A stretch of 64,000 nucleotides of DNA from Rhodospirillales bacterium 24-66-33 (GTDB lineage: Bacteria > Pseudomonadota > Alphaproteobacteria > Reyranellales > Reyranellaceae), in NCBI GenBank assembly GCA_002281855.1, contig NCHQ01000025.1:1-64000 (forward strand), read 5' to 3'. Shown one piece after another: positions 44,940 to 54,840 of this stretch. The notes beneath the pieces were generated by a model. The model had not been told where the DNA came from and searched no databases. It saw only the letters and a list, made by a program, of their open reading frames with translations. The translations under genes and the position numbers were made by a program. Each line of letters starts with the position of its first letter. The stretch's first letter is position 1.

Positions 44940-45802
44940 GTGCGCATCCGCGGGTCGAGAATGTCGCGCAGCCCGTCGCCCAGCAGGTTGAAGCACAGAA
45001 CCGTCAGCATCAGGGCGAGGCCCGGCATCGCGACCAGCCACCACTTGCCGGTGGTGATGAAGCGCGCGCCTTCGGCGACCATGATTCCCCATTCCGGCGT
45101 CGGCGCCGTGACGCCCAGCCCGATGAAGGAGAGGCCGGCCGCGTTCAGGATCGCCCAGCCGAGGTTGAGCGAGATCTGCACCGCCATGGCCGGCAGGACG
45201 TTGGGCAGCAGGACGCGCAGCACGACCGAGAGATGGCTGTCGCCGCAGGCCCGCGCCGCCTCGACCCAGCCGGCGTTGCGCCGCACGTTCACCTCGGCGC
45301 GCGCGAAGCGGATGTAGAAAGGCAGGTTGATGACCGCAGTGGCGATAACGATGTTCTCGACGCGATTGCCGAGTGCTGCCACCAGGGCCATCGCCAGGAC
45401 GAACAGGGGAAAGGCCATCAGCACGTCGACGAAGCGGCCGACCCAGCGGTCGAGCCGCCCGCCGCGATAGCCGCAGAAGCCGCCGATGACGGCGCCCGCG
45501 ACGAACGACAGGCTGACGGCCGAGACCGCGATCATCAGGTCGATGCGCGCCGCCCAGATGATGCGGCTCAGGATGTCGCGGCCGAGCTGGTCGGTGCCGG
45601 CGAGGTGCGCCCACGAGGGCGGCTGCAGGGCCTGCGGCACGTTGGAGGCGACGGGATCGTAGGGCGCCAGGACGGGGGCGAGGATCGCGATCAGCACCAG
45701 CATCAGCGTTCCCGTCGCCGCCAGCGCCGTGACCGGGTTCGAGCGGAGCACATAGGCGATGTGGCGGCCGGTCGAGGAGGAATTGAGGGCGAGATCACTC
45801 AT
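44936..45802 (-). CDS. Peptide-type ABC permease, DppC-like
   Basis: A 288-residue inner-membrane permease with about six helices. GTDQLGRDILSRIIWAARIDL is the typical DppC/OppC N-terminal block, and the EAA loop reads VEAARACGDSHLSVVLRVLLPNVLPAM. Start at ATG 45802, overlapping the dppB-like stop by four bases. It pairs with the DppB-like permease. Confidence 0.94.
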   Translation of the reverse strand: MSDLALNSSSTGRHIAYVLRSNPVTALAATGTLMLVLIAILAPVLAPYDPVASNVPQALQPPSWAHLAGTDQLGRDILSRIIWAARIDLMIAVSAVSLSFVAGAVIGGFCGYRGGRLDRWVGRFVDVLMAFPLFVLAMALVAALGNRVENIVIATAVINLPFYIRFARAEVNVRRNAGWVEAARACGDSHLSVVLRVLLPNVLPAMAVQISLNLGWAILNAAGLSFIGLGVTAPTPEWGIMVAEGARFITTGKWWLVAMPGLALMLTVLCFNLLGDGLRDILDPRMRT

Positions 45803-46824
45803 GCGACCGAGACCCGCGGGTCGGCGATGCCGTAGAGCACGTCGATCGTGACGTTCACCATCACGAAGATCATCGCCATCAGCAGCACGAAGGCCTGTAC
45901 CGGCGCGTAGTCGGAAGCGAGGAGCGCATCGAGCGCATAGGAGGCGACGCCGGGCCAGGAGAAGACCTTCTCCACCAGAACGTTGGCCCCCAGCATGGTC
46001 GAGAACACGATGCCGGTGATGGTCAGCACCGGCAGCAGCGCGTTGCGCAGCGCATAGGCCACGATGATGCGCAGCCGCGACAGGCCCATCGCGTGGGCGG
46101 TGCGGATGAAGTCGCTGCCCAGCACCGCCAGCATCGAGGCCCGCGTCATGCGCGCGAGCGGCGCCAGCACGAACAGCGCCATGGTGCAGGCCGGCAGCAG
46201 GAGCTGCGAGAAGGCGGCCCACCACCCTTCCCAATCGCCCTTGAGCGCGAAGTCGATCAGGAAGAAGCCGGTGATGTCGGGCGGGGCCGAGGCGAAGATG
46301 TCGATTCGGCCGGTGGGATCGGGCGCCCAGCCCAGCAGGTAGTAGAAGGCATAGATCAGCAGAAGGCCCGAGACGAAGGTCGGCACGCAGACCCCCAGCG
46401 TGCACAGCATGCGCACGATATGGTCGATCGCCGTGCCCGGCCGCAGCGCGGCGGCCACGCCGAGCGGAATGGAGAACAGCAGCGCGATGAACAGCGCCGT
46501 GCAGGTGAGTTCGAGCGAGGCCGGCAGGCGGCGCGTCATGTCCACCACGACCGGTTGCCCGGTGGTCATCGAGCGGCCGAGATTGCCGGTAGCGACCTCT
46601 CCCAGATAGCGCACGAGCTGGACGGGGATGGGACGATCGAGGCCCATGCTCCGGCGCAGCTCCTCGATCTCCTCCTTGCCGGCCGAGGGGCCGGAGGAGA
46701 AGAATACCGCCGGGTCACCCGGCAGCACGCGCATCAGCACGAACGTGACCACCACCACGCCGAACAAGGCCGGGATCGACGCCAGCAGGCGTCGACCGAC
46801 CCGGCGCAGGATCCCCGCCAGCAT
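45799..46824 (-). CDS. Peptide-type ABC permease, DppB-like
   Basis: A 341-residue permease. The first helix is RRLLASIPALFGVVVVTFVLMRVLPGDPA, and the EAA-type loop is FIRTAHAMGLSRLRIIVAYALRNALLPVL. LGANVLVEKVFSWPGVA is a DppB hallmark. It starts 4 bp after the receptor gene stop and forms the channel with the DppC-like protein. Confidence 0.94.
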   Translation of the reverse strand: MLAGILRRVGRRLLASIPALFGVVVVTFVLMRVLPGDPAVFFSSGPSAGKEEIEELRRSMGLDRPIPVQLVRYLGEVATGNLGRSMTTGQPVVVDMTRRLPASLELTCTALFIALLFSIPLGVAAALRPGTAIDHIVRMLCTLGVCVPTFVSGLLLIYAFYYLLGWAPDPTGRIDIFASAPPDITGFFLIDFALKGDWEGWWAAFSQLLLPACTMALFVLAPLARMTRASMLAVLGSDFIRTAHAMGLSRLRIIVAYALRNALLPVLTITGIVFSTMLGANVLVEKVFSWPGVASYALDALLASDYAPVQAFVLLMAMIFVMVNVTIDVLYGIADPRVSVA

Positions 46825-46828
46825 GGCG

Positions 46829-48436
46829 CTAGACCCGTTTGAGGTCGCGGAAGTCGGCCTGGCGGTAGAACTGGTAGGTGTAGCCGTCGACCGACTTGGC
46901 CATCACGGCGTCATGGTTGGGCTGCCACAGCATGATCAACGGCGTCTCGGCGTTGAACAGCTCGATCATCTGCTTGCAGCCTTCCTCGTACTTCGCCTTG
47001 TCGGTCTGATAGCGGGCGTCGAGCGTCAGATCCTCCATCTTCTTGCTCTTGAAGCTCGCGAAGTTCCAACGCTGGTCGCGCGTGAAGTAGAGATAGAAGA
47101 AGTAATAGGTGTAGGGCAGCCAGGCGGTCGCGCCATCGGTGAAGAGCGGCATCTTCTTCTCCGACTCAAGCGTGTTGAACTCGGCGTCGGGCTTCTTCTG
47201 GATCTCGACCTGGATGCCGATCTTGCCCAGCGACTCCTTGACCAGCGCCGCCATCGGCTCCGCGGTCGCCGTCTGGCCGGCGGTGAAGGCGAAGGTCGTG
47301 GAAAAGCCGTTGGGATGGCCGGCCTCGGCCAGCAGGGCCTTGGCTTTCGCCAGATCGGTCTTGTTGGGAATCGCCTGCGGGAAGCTCGCATCCGGCGGCA
47401 CGGTGGCCCAGGTGCCGCCGTAGAGCTTGGTGCCGCGGCTGAAGATCGCCGCCTTGAACATGTCCTCGTAGGGCAGCGCCATGGCAACGGCCTGGCGCAC
47501 CTTGAGATTGTCGAACGGCGCCATCTGCGTGTTCATCGAGATGTGCGTGAAGCCGTTGGTCTGCGGGATCGACACGACCTTGGACTTGGCGGACTTCTCG
47601 ATGGTCGGCAGGTCGCTGGCCGCCAGGTCGATCGCGAGATCGGCATCGCCGCGCTCGATGAGATTGGCGCGGGTCGCCGGTTCCGGCACGGTCTGGATGA
47701 TGATGCGCTTGAAGGATGGGAGCGCGCCACCGGCGCCGCCGACCCACTTTTCGTTACGGCGCAGCACGGTGCTCTCACCAGGCTTGTGGCTGTCGATGAT
47801 ATAGGCGCCGCTGGCCGCCGTGTTCGTCTTCATCCACTCCATCGCCCACGGATCGTCGGCGGTGGCGTGTTTCTTGGCCAGCTTGCTGTTGATCATGATG
47901 GCGTAACAGACGCACAGGTTCGCCAGGGCCAGCCGGTCGGGCTTGTCGAGCGTCACCGTCACCGTCTGCGGATCGACGATCTTGAACTGGCTTGCGTTGG
48001 TCAGCGAGCCGGTCGTGAACTGCGGCGCCGCGAGCGACTTCGCCGTGACGTGCCTGTCCAGCGACCACTTCACGTCCTCTGCCGTCACCGGCGTGCCGTC
48101 GTGCCAGGTCGCGTCCGGGCGCAGGGTGATGGTTATGACCTTGCTGTCGGGGCTGATGCTGTAGGATTTGGCCAGCTCGCCGCGGATCGTATCGGGATCG
48201 AATGCCCAATTGTCGCCCACCTTCTTGCGGCCGAAGCTGAACAGGCGGTCATAGACGTTCATGCTCAAGCCGAACGCCTCGCGCGTGGCGCCGGGCATCG
48301 TCGTGTCGAGCGTGTTGATGGTCGCGCCGGTCACGTATCTCAGGGTCTCGGCACGGGACTGTGCCGATGCCGGCCACGCGCCGCCCGCCATAAACGCTGC
48401 ACCCGCCGCACCTTGCAGAAGAACTCGCCGCTTCAT
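46829..48436 (-). CDS. Peptide-type ABC substrate-binding protein, DppA-like
   Basis: A 535-residue periplasmic receptor of the SBP_bac_5 family. Start at ATG 48436 (MKRRVLLQGAAGAAFMAGG), which gives a Tat-like or Sec signal ending SAQS; the frame extends upstream without features. YDRLFSFGRKK, ATWHDGTPVTAEDVKWSLDRH and KWVGGAGGALPSFKRIII are typical. It leads an operon with DppBC-like permeases, the fused ATPase and a flavin monooxygenase. The real ligand need not be a peptide. Confidence 0.94.
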   Translation of the reverse strand: MKRRVLLQGAAGAAFMAGGAWPASAQSRAETLRYVTGATINTLDTTMPGATREAFGLSMNVYDRLFSFGRKKVGDNWAFDPDTIRGELAKSYSISPDSKVITITLRPDATWHDGTPVTAEDVKWSLDRHVTAKSLAAPQFTTGSLTNASQFKIVDPQTVTVTLDKPDRLALANLCVCYAIMINSKLAKKHATADDPWAMEWMKTNTAASGAYIIDSHKPGESTVLRRNEKWVGGAGGALPSFKRIIIQTVPEPATRANLIERGDADLAIDLAASDLPTIEKSAKSKVVSIPQTNGFTHISMNTQMAPFDNLKVRQAVAMALPYEDMFKAAIFSRGTKLYGGTWATVPPDASFPQAIPNKTDLAKAKALLAEAGHPNGFSTTFAFTAGQTATAEPMAALVKESLGKIGIQVEIQKKPDAEFNTLESEKKMPLFTDGATAWLPYTYYFFYLYFTRDQRWNFASFKSKKMEDLTLDARYQTDKAKYEEGCKQMIELFNAETPLIMLWQPNHDAVMAKSVDGYTYQFYRQADFRDLKRV

Positions 48437-48623
48437 GTCGCCACCATTCGCCGGATGAAAGGACGCCGTCCGCCGTCTTCGTGTCACCACCGCCAACGCC
48501 CGAGACGCTGCGGCGACGACTGCACCCCCATGCACAAGCCCGTTGCTACGGGCCGCGAAACGCGAACAGTCTTTGCAAGATCGACGCAAAAGCCATGCCA
48601 CGGATCCGATGCCCATTCGTCTC

Positions 48624-48644
48624 CTCCCCCGTAAGGCGGGGGAG
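48624..48644. repeat. GC-rich hairpin downstream of the carbamoylase-like gene
   Basis: CTCCCCCG (48624-48631) and CGGGGGAG (48637-48644) pair around TAAGG. The hairpin is 9 bp past the stop of the minus-strand M20 gene, in the 217-bp gap before the dppA-like start. It resembles the hairpin at 27522-27543. Confidence 0.65.
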
Positions 48645-48653
48645 AAGGAGGAG

Positions 48654-49892
48654 TTAGCGGTTCGCCCGGGTGACGGCGGCGTTCAGCAGGAGGTTGGCGC
48701 CGGGCACCGAGCGCGTCAGGTCGATGGCTTCATTGACGTTGTGGCTGATGCCGTCGAAGCAGGGCGTGAAGATCATCGCGGTGGGTGCCATCGTGGCCAC
48801 CGCATAGGCATCGTGGCCGGCCTGGCTGCGCATCTCGCGATACGGCATGCCGAGCTCGTCGGCGGTCGACTTCAGCAACTCGATACATTCCGGCGCGAAC
48901 AGCTCACTGCCCCAGCTCCAACCCTCGGCGACCTCGATCTCGACATTGGCCTTCTTCGCCGCGTCAGCAATCGCGGCATCGACCTCGGCGCGCATCGCCT
49001 TGAAGCGGCCGGCATCGATGTGGCGGAAGTCGATGGTGAGCTTGACCTGCTCGGCATAGGTGCCGGCGAGGTTCGGGAAGCTCTCGATGCGCGTCGTCGT
49101 CGTGCGGCCCTCGTCGGCGGCATAGGCGAGGCCGATGTCGTTGACGGCGGCGATGACGTAGCCCGCGCCGACCAGCGCATTGCGCCGCTGCGCCATCGGC
49201 GTGCCGCCGGCATGCCCGGTATCGCCGTTGATCGTGAGCCGCAGCGCCTGGGTCTTGTAGCCGCCGACCACGATACCGATGTCGCAGCCCTCGCGATCCA
49301 GCACCGGCGCCTGCTCGATGTGCAGCTCAAGATAGGAATCGAATTCGCGACCGACCGGCGCGGAGCCGGCATAGCCGATCTCGTCGAGCGCCTGCTCGAC
49401 CGTGATACCGGCATCGTCGGTGGTGGCCAGCACGCTCTCGAGGGTTATCACCTTGGCGAAGGCCATCGATCCCATCATCGGCGGGTTGAAGCGCGCCCCC
49501 TCCTCGTTGGTCCAGCAGATGACTTCTATGCCACGCTTGGTCTGCAGGCCGCGATCGTTCAGCGTCCGCACGATTTCGAGGCCGCACAGCACGCCCAGGA
49601 TGCCGTCGTAGCGGCCGCCGCAGATCTGGGTGTCGAGATGGCTGCCGATGGCGACCGGCGGCAGCGACGGGTCGGTGCCGGGGCGCCGCGCGAAGATGTT
49701 GCCGAGCCGGTCGATCTCGACGGTGCAGCCCGCCGCCTTCGCCCAGTCGACGAACAGGTCGCGCATCTGCTTGTCCTCGGCCGACAGCGCGAGGCGGCGC
49801 AGACCGACGTCGCGGAAGCGTCCGATCTCCGCCGACCGTTCGAGACTCTCCCACAGACGCTCGGGATTGACCTCCAGGACGTTTGCGACCAT
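48654..49892 (-). CDS. M20 N-carbamoyl-amino-acid/allantoate amidohydrolase
   Basis: A 412-residue zinc hydrolase of the HyuC/AllC group. It removes the carbamoyl group from N-carbamoyl amino acids or similar ureido acids. Metal ligands are visible in AIGSHLDTQICGGRYDG, TNEEGARFNPPMMGS and ELHIEQAPVL, with a late His in GISHNVNEAID. It is upstream of the peptide-type ABC operon on the same strand, separated by 217 bp, and diverges from a GMC oxidoreductase gene. It could process hyuAB or rut-derived ureido compounds, though that link is inference. Confidence 0.93.
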   Translation of the reverse strand: MVANVLEVNPERLWESLERSAEIGRFRDVGLRRLALSAEDKQMRDLFVDWAKAAGCTVEIDRLGNIFARRPGTDPSLPPVAIGSHLDTQICGGRYDGILGVLCGLEIVRTLNDRGLQTKRGIEVICWTNEEGARFNPPMMGSMAFAKVITLESVLATTDDAGITVEQALDEIGYAGSAPVGREFDSYLELHIEQAPVLDREGCDIGIVVGGYKTQALRLTINGDTGHAGGTPMAQRRNALVGAGYVIAAVNDIGLAYAADEGRTTTTRIESFPNLAGTYAEQVKLTIDFRHIDAGRFKAMRAEVDAAIADAAKKANVEIEVAEGWSWGSELFAPECIELLKSTADELGMPYREMRSQAGHDAYAVATMAPTAMIFTPCFDGISHNVNEAIDLTRSVPGANLLLNAAVTRANR

Positions 49893-49979
49893 GCGGCGCT
49901 CCTTTTGCGTGCGGCTTTCTGAACGGGCGGTGGCATTCTAACCAAGAAGCGTGCCAGCCAGCGAAAGCGACGAGAGATC

Positions 49980-51551
49980 ATGGACGACGATTACGACTAC
50001 ATCATCATCGGCGGCGGCTCGGCCGGCGCGACCCTCGCCGCGCGGCTGAGCGAGGATCCGGCGATCCGGGTGCTGCTGCTCGAAGCCGGCCGCGATTTCC
50101 GCACCGCCGAGACGCCGCACCATCTGCGCATTCCCAATCCGCTGCGCGCGATCGGCGACGACAATTACCGCTACCCCAAGCTGCTGGCGCGGCGCACCGA
50201 GCGCCAGGAACCCAAGCTGCTATGGCGCGGGCGGGCGATCGGCGGCAGCTCGACCATCAACGGCCAGATCGCCATCCGCGGCATCCCCGAGGATTTCGCC
50301 GACTGGGCGTCGATGGGGGCCACCGGCTGGGACTGGGAGGCCTGCCTGCCGTATTTCCGCAAGCTCGAAACCGACCTGGATTTCGGCGATGCGCCCTATC
50401 ACGGCAAGGACGGCCCGCTGCCGGTCTATCGCGCACCAATCGATCAATGGGGCACCGTCGATCGCGCGCTGCGAGAAGCCGCGCTGGGCCTCGGTTATCC
50501 CTGGTGCGATGACCACAATGCGCCGACCGGCAGCGGCGTCGGACCCTACGCGATCAACAGCCGCGAGGGACTGCGCATCTCGACCAATGACGGCTATCTC
50601 GAGCCGGCGCGTGGCCGCGCGAACCTGACGATCGTCGGCGAGGCGGTCGTCGACACGCTGCAGTTCGAGGGCAACCGGCCGCACGTCAGCGGCGTCCGCG
50701 TGCAGGTCGGTGGCGAAGCGCGGCACGTCCGGGCACGGCGCGAGGTCATCCTGTCGGCCGGTGCGATCCATTCGCCGGCGATCCTGCAACGCTCCGGCAT
50801 CGGCCCGCGCGACTGGCTGGGCGCCCTGGGGATCGAGGTCGTGGCCGACCGGCCGGTCGGCAAGCACCTGCTCGATCATCCAATCCTCGGCTTGATGCTC
50901 GAACTCCGCGACGATGCGCGGGTGAGCACCTTGATGCATCGCCACACCAACTGCTGCCTGCGCTATTCTTCTGAGCTGGCAGGCGCGGGCGTCAACGACA
51001 TGATCATGATCGCCGGCAATCTGCGGCCGGAGGAGGATGGCGGCACGGCGCGCGCGCGCCTCGCCGTTTCCGCCTTCGAGGCCTTCAGCGAAGGCACGGT
51101 CCGCATCACCACGCGCGACGCAGGCATCGACCCGCAGGTCGACGAGCGCATGCTGTCGGACGAGAGCGATCTCGTACGCATGCGCGACGGCGTGCAGCGG
51201 ATGCGCGACCTCTGCCGGCAGCCCGCCTTCAAGGCGATCTCGACGCGGGTCGAGTACGGCACAACGGGACGTTCGATCGAAGACCCGTTCGAGGCCGAGG
51301 CAATGGACGACTGGATGTTCGCCGAATGCTCCGACGCCCAGCATGCCAGCGGCACGTGCCGCATGGGCGCGGCGGACGATCCCCTCTCGGTCGTCGACTC
51401 GGAATGCCGCGTGATCGGCTGTTCGGGACTGCGCGTGATCGACGCGTCGATCATGCCGACGGTGGTGCGCGCCAACACGCATTTCACGACGGTCATGATC
51501 GCGGAGAAGATGGCGGACGCGCTGAAACGCTCTCGTCCGCGCAATGCCTAG
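49980..51551 (+). CDS. GMC-family FAD oxidoreductase (first)
   Basis: A 523-residue glucose-methanol-choline oxidoreductase. The FAD motif is YIIIGGGSAGATLAARLSED, followed by GRAIGGSSTINGQIAIRG and the GMC signature SAGAIHSPAILQRSGIG. The active-site His is in DAQHASGTCRMG and the second His or Asn in VRANTHFTTVMIAEK. It oxidises an alcohol. It is divergent from the M20 gene and its stop overlaps that of the convergent small membrane protein (CTAG). Confidence 0.92.
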   Translation: MDDDYDYIIIGGGSAGATLAARLSEDPAIRVLLLEAGRDFRTAETPHHLRIPNPLRAIGDDNYRYPKLLARRTERQEPKLLWRGRAIGGSSTINGQIAIRGIPEDFADWASMGATGWDWEACLPYFRKLETDLDFGDAPYHGKDGPLPVYRAPIDQWGTVDRALREAALGLGYPWCDDHNAPTGSGVGPYAINSREGLRISTNDGYLEPARGRANLTIVGEAVVDTLQFEGNRPHVSGVRVQVGGEARHVRARREVILSAGAIHSPAILQRSGIGPRDWLGALGIEVVADRPVGKHLLDHPILGLMLELRDDARVSTLMHRHTNCCLRYSSELAGAGVNDMIMIAGNLRPEEDGGTARARLAVSAFEAFSEGTVRITTRDAGIDPQVDERMLSDESDLVRMRDGVQRMRDLCRQPAFKAISTRVEYGTTGRSIEDPFEAEAMDDWMFAECSDAQHASGTCRMGAADDPLSVVDSECRVIGCSGLRVIDASIMPTVVRANTHFTTVMIAEKMADALKRSRPRNA

Positions 51552-51958
51552 CCGCGGAGGTCCTTGGCGCGCGCCTTGTTGATGGCATCGGCGCAGTTCT
51601 GGCCCTTGAGCGGCGCCCGGATCTTCCAGCACATCGTCTCGTCGTCCCGGACGATGCCGGAATTGCAGTAGTAGACGTCCTTCCTCTTCTGCAGCCAGAG
51701 GCCGCCCGGGACGGCGGCCTTGACCTCGTAGCCGTCGGCCAGCAGATCCGAGGTCGCGACGCCCAACCTTTCCTGATGCTGCGACGCGCAGGTCGCATCA
51801 TCCGCCGAGAGGGAGGGTCGAAGAGAGGCCGCATACTGCGCCTCGGCGCGCGCCACGGCCGTATCGCCGAACAGGAACGCCTGCGCGAAGATGTAGGCCG
51901 CGATCACGAGGATTGCTGCGGCCACGCCCGTCACGACGAGCTTCTTGTTCATTGCCAT
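51548..51958 (-). CDS. Hypothetical single-helix membrane protein
   Basis: A protein of about 136 residues. ATG 51958 is preferred over GTG 51973, and ATG 51952 is also possible. A hydrophobic helix at about 8-26 (VTGVAAAILVIAAYIFAQAF) is followed by a soluble part with four Cys (ATCASQH, YYCNSGIV, TMCWKI, NCADAI), perhaps disulfide-bonded in the periplasm. I do not recognise the family. It is convergent with the GMC gene. Confidence 0.72.
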   Translation of the reverse strand: MAMNKKLVVTGVAAAILVIAAYIFAQAFLFGDTAVARAEAQYAASLRPSLSADDATCASQHQERLGVATSDLLADGYEVKAAVPGGLWLQKRKDVYYCNSGIVRDDETMCWKIRAPLKGQNCADAINKARAKDLRG

Positions 51959-52008
51959 GCTGTATTGTTGCACTCGAAAAGCAACCTTTCAATCGACGTT
52001 GGTCGGCA

Positions 52009-54660
52009 TCAGGCCAGACTCTTGGAGGCGATCTCGAAGACGTCGCGCGACAGGCCGGGCGTCGCCATGATGCGCTGGAGCTCACGGGTCATCAGCGCCT
52101 GCCGGCCCTTATCGTAGCGCCGCCACGCTCCGAGAGGGCCGAGCAGCCGCGCCGCGATCTGCGGGTTGAGCTTGTCAGTCGCCAGAACCTGGTCGGCCAG
52201 AAAGCGATAGCCGCCGCCCGTAGCCTCGTGGAATTGCACCGGATTTCCCGACGCGAAGGCGCCGACCAGCGAATAGACGCGGTTGGGATTCCTGCGGTCG
52301 TAGGACGGGTGATCGACGAGGCGCTTGACGCGCTCCAGCGTCCCCTCGGTCGGCGTCCGCGCCTGGATCCCGAACCACTTGTCGAGTACCAGCGCTTCGT
52401 CCTTCCAGCGCTCGTAGAAGGAGGCCAGTGCCGCTTCGCCCTCGGCGCCACCCAGTTCCGCGAGCACACTCAGGCCCGCGACCTGCTCCGTCATGTTGCC
52501 CGCGCCCTCGAAATAGGCGACGGCGCGCCGCCGCGCCGCCTCGCCTTTGTCGGTCGAGAGATATTGGAGCGCCGTGCTGCGCAGACGCCGGCGCCCCACC
52601 TCGTCGGGCGTGAAGCGATACGGACCCGCAGCATGCGCCGCGTCGTACACGGAGGACCAGCGATCGCCGAGCCGCTCGGAAAGGACGGAGCGGACGCGCT
52701 GCTGCGCCGCCCACAGCCCGTCGATGTCGATCTCCGGCATCAGCTCACCGAGAAAGGCGAGGCCCGGCAGGGTCACGGCATCTGCGATGAAGGATCGATC
52801 GAGCCGCTGGTCGTCCAGCGTGCGTCGGATGGCATCGACATAGTGGTCCGGCACGACCAGTGGCTTGCCGGCCTTGCGCGCCTCGACCAGTTCGAGGATC
52901 AGCCGGGCGCCGAGCTGCTGGCCGGCTTCCCAGCGCGCGAACGGATCGCTGTCATGCGCCATCAGGAACGTCAGCTCGTCGTCGGAGCGCGGCGCCTCGA
53001 GCTTCACCGGCGCGGAGAAGCCGCGCAGCAGCGAGGCGACCGGCTTCTCCGGCACGTCCTCGAAAACGAACACGTCGCGTGCGTTGCGCACGTCGAGCAC
53101 GCGCGTGGTGCCGCCGGCGGTCGCCTCGCCGGCGAGCCTGAGCGGCAGGTCGCGTCCGCCGCCGTCGAGCAGCCCGACGGACAGCGGAATGTGCATCGGC
53201 TGCTTTTCGGGCTGGCCGGGCGTGGGCCGCAGGCTCTGGCCGACCGTCAGCGTGTAGCGCTTTCCCGCGGCGTCATAACTGCCTTCGACCTTGACGTCCG
53301 GCGTGCCGGCCTGGGCGTACCAAAGGCGGAACTGGGCAAGGTCGACGCCCGACGCGTCTTCCATGGCGTTCGCGAAGTCGTCGCAGGTCACGGCCTGGCC
53401 GTCATGGCGCTGGAAATAGAGGTCGATGCCCTTGCGGTAGCGCTCCGGCCCCAGCAGCGTGTGCATCATCCGCACCACTTCGGCGCCCTTCTGGTACACG
53501 GTCGCGGTGTAGAAGTTGTTGATCTCGATATACGAATCCGGCCGCACCGGATGGGCCATCGGGCCGGCATCCTCGGGGAACTGGCCGGCGCGCAGGCGGC
53601 GGACATCGTCGATGCGCGCATCGGCGGCCGAGCCCATGTCGGCCGAGAACTGCTGGTCGCGGAAGACCGTCAACCCTTCCTTGAGCGAGAGCTGGAACCA
53701 GTCGCGGCAGGTGACGCGGTTGCCGGTCCAGTTGTGGAAGTATTCGTGGGCGATCACCGCTTCGATCGAGTGATAGTCGAGATCCGTCGCCGTCTCGGGA
53801 TTGGCGAGGACGAGCTTGGAGTTGAAGACGTTCAGCCCCTTGTTCTCCATCGCGCCCATGTTGAAGTCGTCGATGGCGACGATCATGAACGTGTCGAGAT
53901 CGTATTCGAGACCGTAGACGTCCTCGTCCCACTTCATCGACTTCTTGAGGGACTCCATCGCATGATCGCAGCGCCCGACGTCACCGGGACGGACATAGAT
54001 GCGCAAGGTCACCTCGCGACCGGTGCGGGTCGTGAACCGGTCCTCGAGACAATCGAGGCGCCCCGCGACGAGGGCGAAGAGATAGGACGGCTTGGGAAAC
54101 GGATCTTCCCACGTGGCGAAGTGCCGGCCATCGTCGAGCGCGCCGCTGTCGACCAGGTTGCCGTTGGACAGCAGCACCGGCACCAGCGTCCGGTCGGCCA
54201 CGATGCGCGTCGTGTAGCGGGCCATCACGTCCGGACGGTCGAGGAAATAGGTGATGCGGCGGAAGCCCTCGGCCTCGCACTGAGTGCAGAAAAGGTCGCG
54301 CGATTTGTAAAGGCCGGTGAGTTCGGTATTGTCCTGCGGCCGCAGGCGCGTCGTGATCTCGAGCCTGAAGGCGTCGGGCACGCCGCGGACCGCCAGCGTC
54401 TCCGGTGTGACTTCATGAACAGCGGGCTCGCCGTCGAGCCGGACGGACACGAGCTGCATTTTCTTGCCGTCGAGTATCAAGTCGGCAGGCCTGGTCGCCG
54501 CCACGGGGTTGCGCCGCACGTCCAGCCGCGCGGCGACCGTGGTCGTCTCCCGTCCCAGCTCGACATCGAGATCGACCGTGTCGATCAGGAACGGCGGCGG
54601 AGCGTAGTCGTCCCGGTGAATCGCCCGCGGCGTGGCGGTCATGTCCTTGCTGATGTCCAT
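52009..54660 (-). CDS. pepN: Aminopeptidase N (M1 family)
   Basis: An 883-residue zinc aminopeptidase of the M1 PepN group. The exopeptidase motif is GAMEN at 269-273. The zinc site is His305, Glu306 and His309 (HEYFH) with Glu328 (LKEGLTVFRDQQF). Domain order is N-terminal beta barrel, catalytic, small beta and long C-terminal helical domains, as in E. coli PepN. The C-terminal helical part is complete (LSRDVFEIASKSLA). MTATPRA at residue 7 is an alternative start. It frees N-terminal residues from peptides. Confidence 0.96.
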   Translation of the reverse strand: MDISKDMTATPRAIHRDDYAPPPFLIDTVDLDVELGRETTTVAARLDVRRNPVAATRPADLILDGKKMQLVSVRLDGEPAVHEVTPETLAVRGVPDAFRLEITTRLRPQDNTELTGLYKSRDLFCTQCEAEGFRRITYFLDRPDVMARYTTRIVADRTLVPVLLSNGNLVDSGALDDGRHFATWEDPFPKPSYLFALVAGRLDCLEDRFTTRTGREVTLRIYVRPGDVGRCDHAMESLKKSMKWDEDVYGLEYDLDTFMIVAIDDFNMGAMENKGLNVFNSKLVLANPETATDLDYHSIEAVIAHEYFHNWTGNRVTCRDWFQLSLKEGLTVFRDQQFSADMGSAADARIDDVRRLRAGQFPEDAGPMAHPVRPDSYIEINNFYTATVYQKGAEVVRMMHTLLGPERYRKGIDLYFQRHDGQAVTCDDFANAMEDASGVDLAQFRLWYAQAGTPDVKVEGSYDAAGKRYTLTVGQSLRPTPGQPEKQPMHIPLSVGLLDGGGRDLPLRLAGEATAGGTTRVLDVRNARDVFVFEDVPEKPVASLLRGFSAPVKLEAPRSDDELTFLMAHDSDPFARWEAGQQLGARLILELVEARKAGKPLVVPDHYVDAIRRTLDDQRLDRSFIADAVTLPGLAFLGELMPEIDIDGLWAAQQRVRSVLSERLGDRWSSVYDAAHAAGPYRFTPDEVGRRRLRSTALQYLSTDKGEAARRRAVAYFEGAGNMTEQVAGLSVLAELGGAEGEAALASFYERWKDEALVLDKWFGIQARTPTEGTLERVKRLVDHPSYDRRNPNRVYSLVGAFASGNPVQFHEATGGGYRFLADQVLATDKLNPQIAARLLGPLGAWRRYDKGRQALMTRELQRIMATPGLSRDVFEIASKSLA

Positions 54661-54840
54661 GGTTCCTCAATACGACAGCCGCGGCCCCCACGGAAATCGG
54701 GCTTGCCCCCGGTGACGGTTCGCCGCAATCCTCATGCGGTCGAAGCGCGGCCCGACCGGACCGCGCGACTGTGGCGCGGGTTCGTGCCGCAAACCCGCCA
54801 CATGACCGCTTTAGGGCTTCAAGAGGCTTCTCGGGTGCGG

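Noticed and set aside
51913..54840. Long plus-strand frame ahead of the lipoprotein gene
   Set aside because: It is antisense to pepN, and only the part from ATG 54841 has a signal peptide and domain-like sequence.
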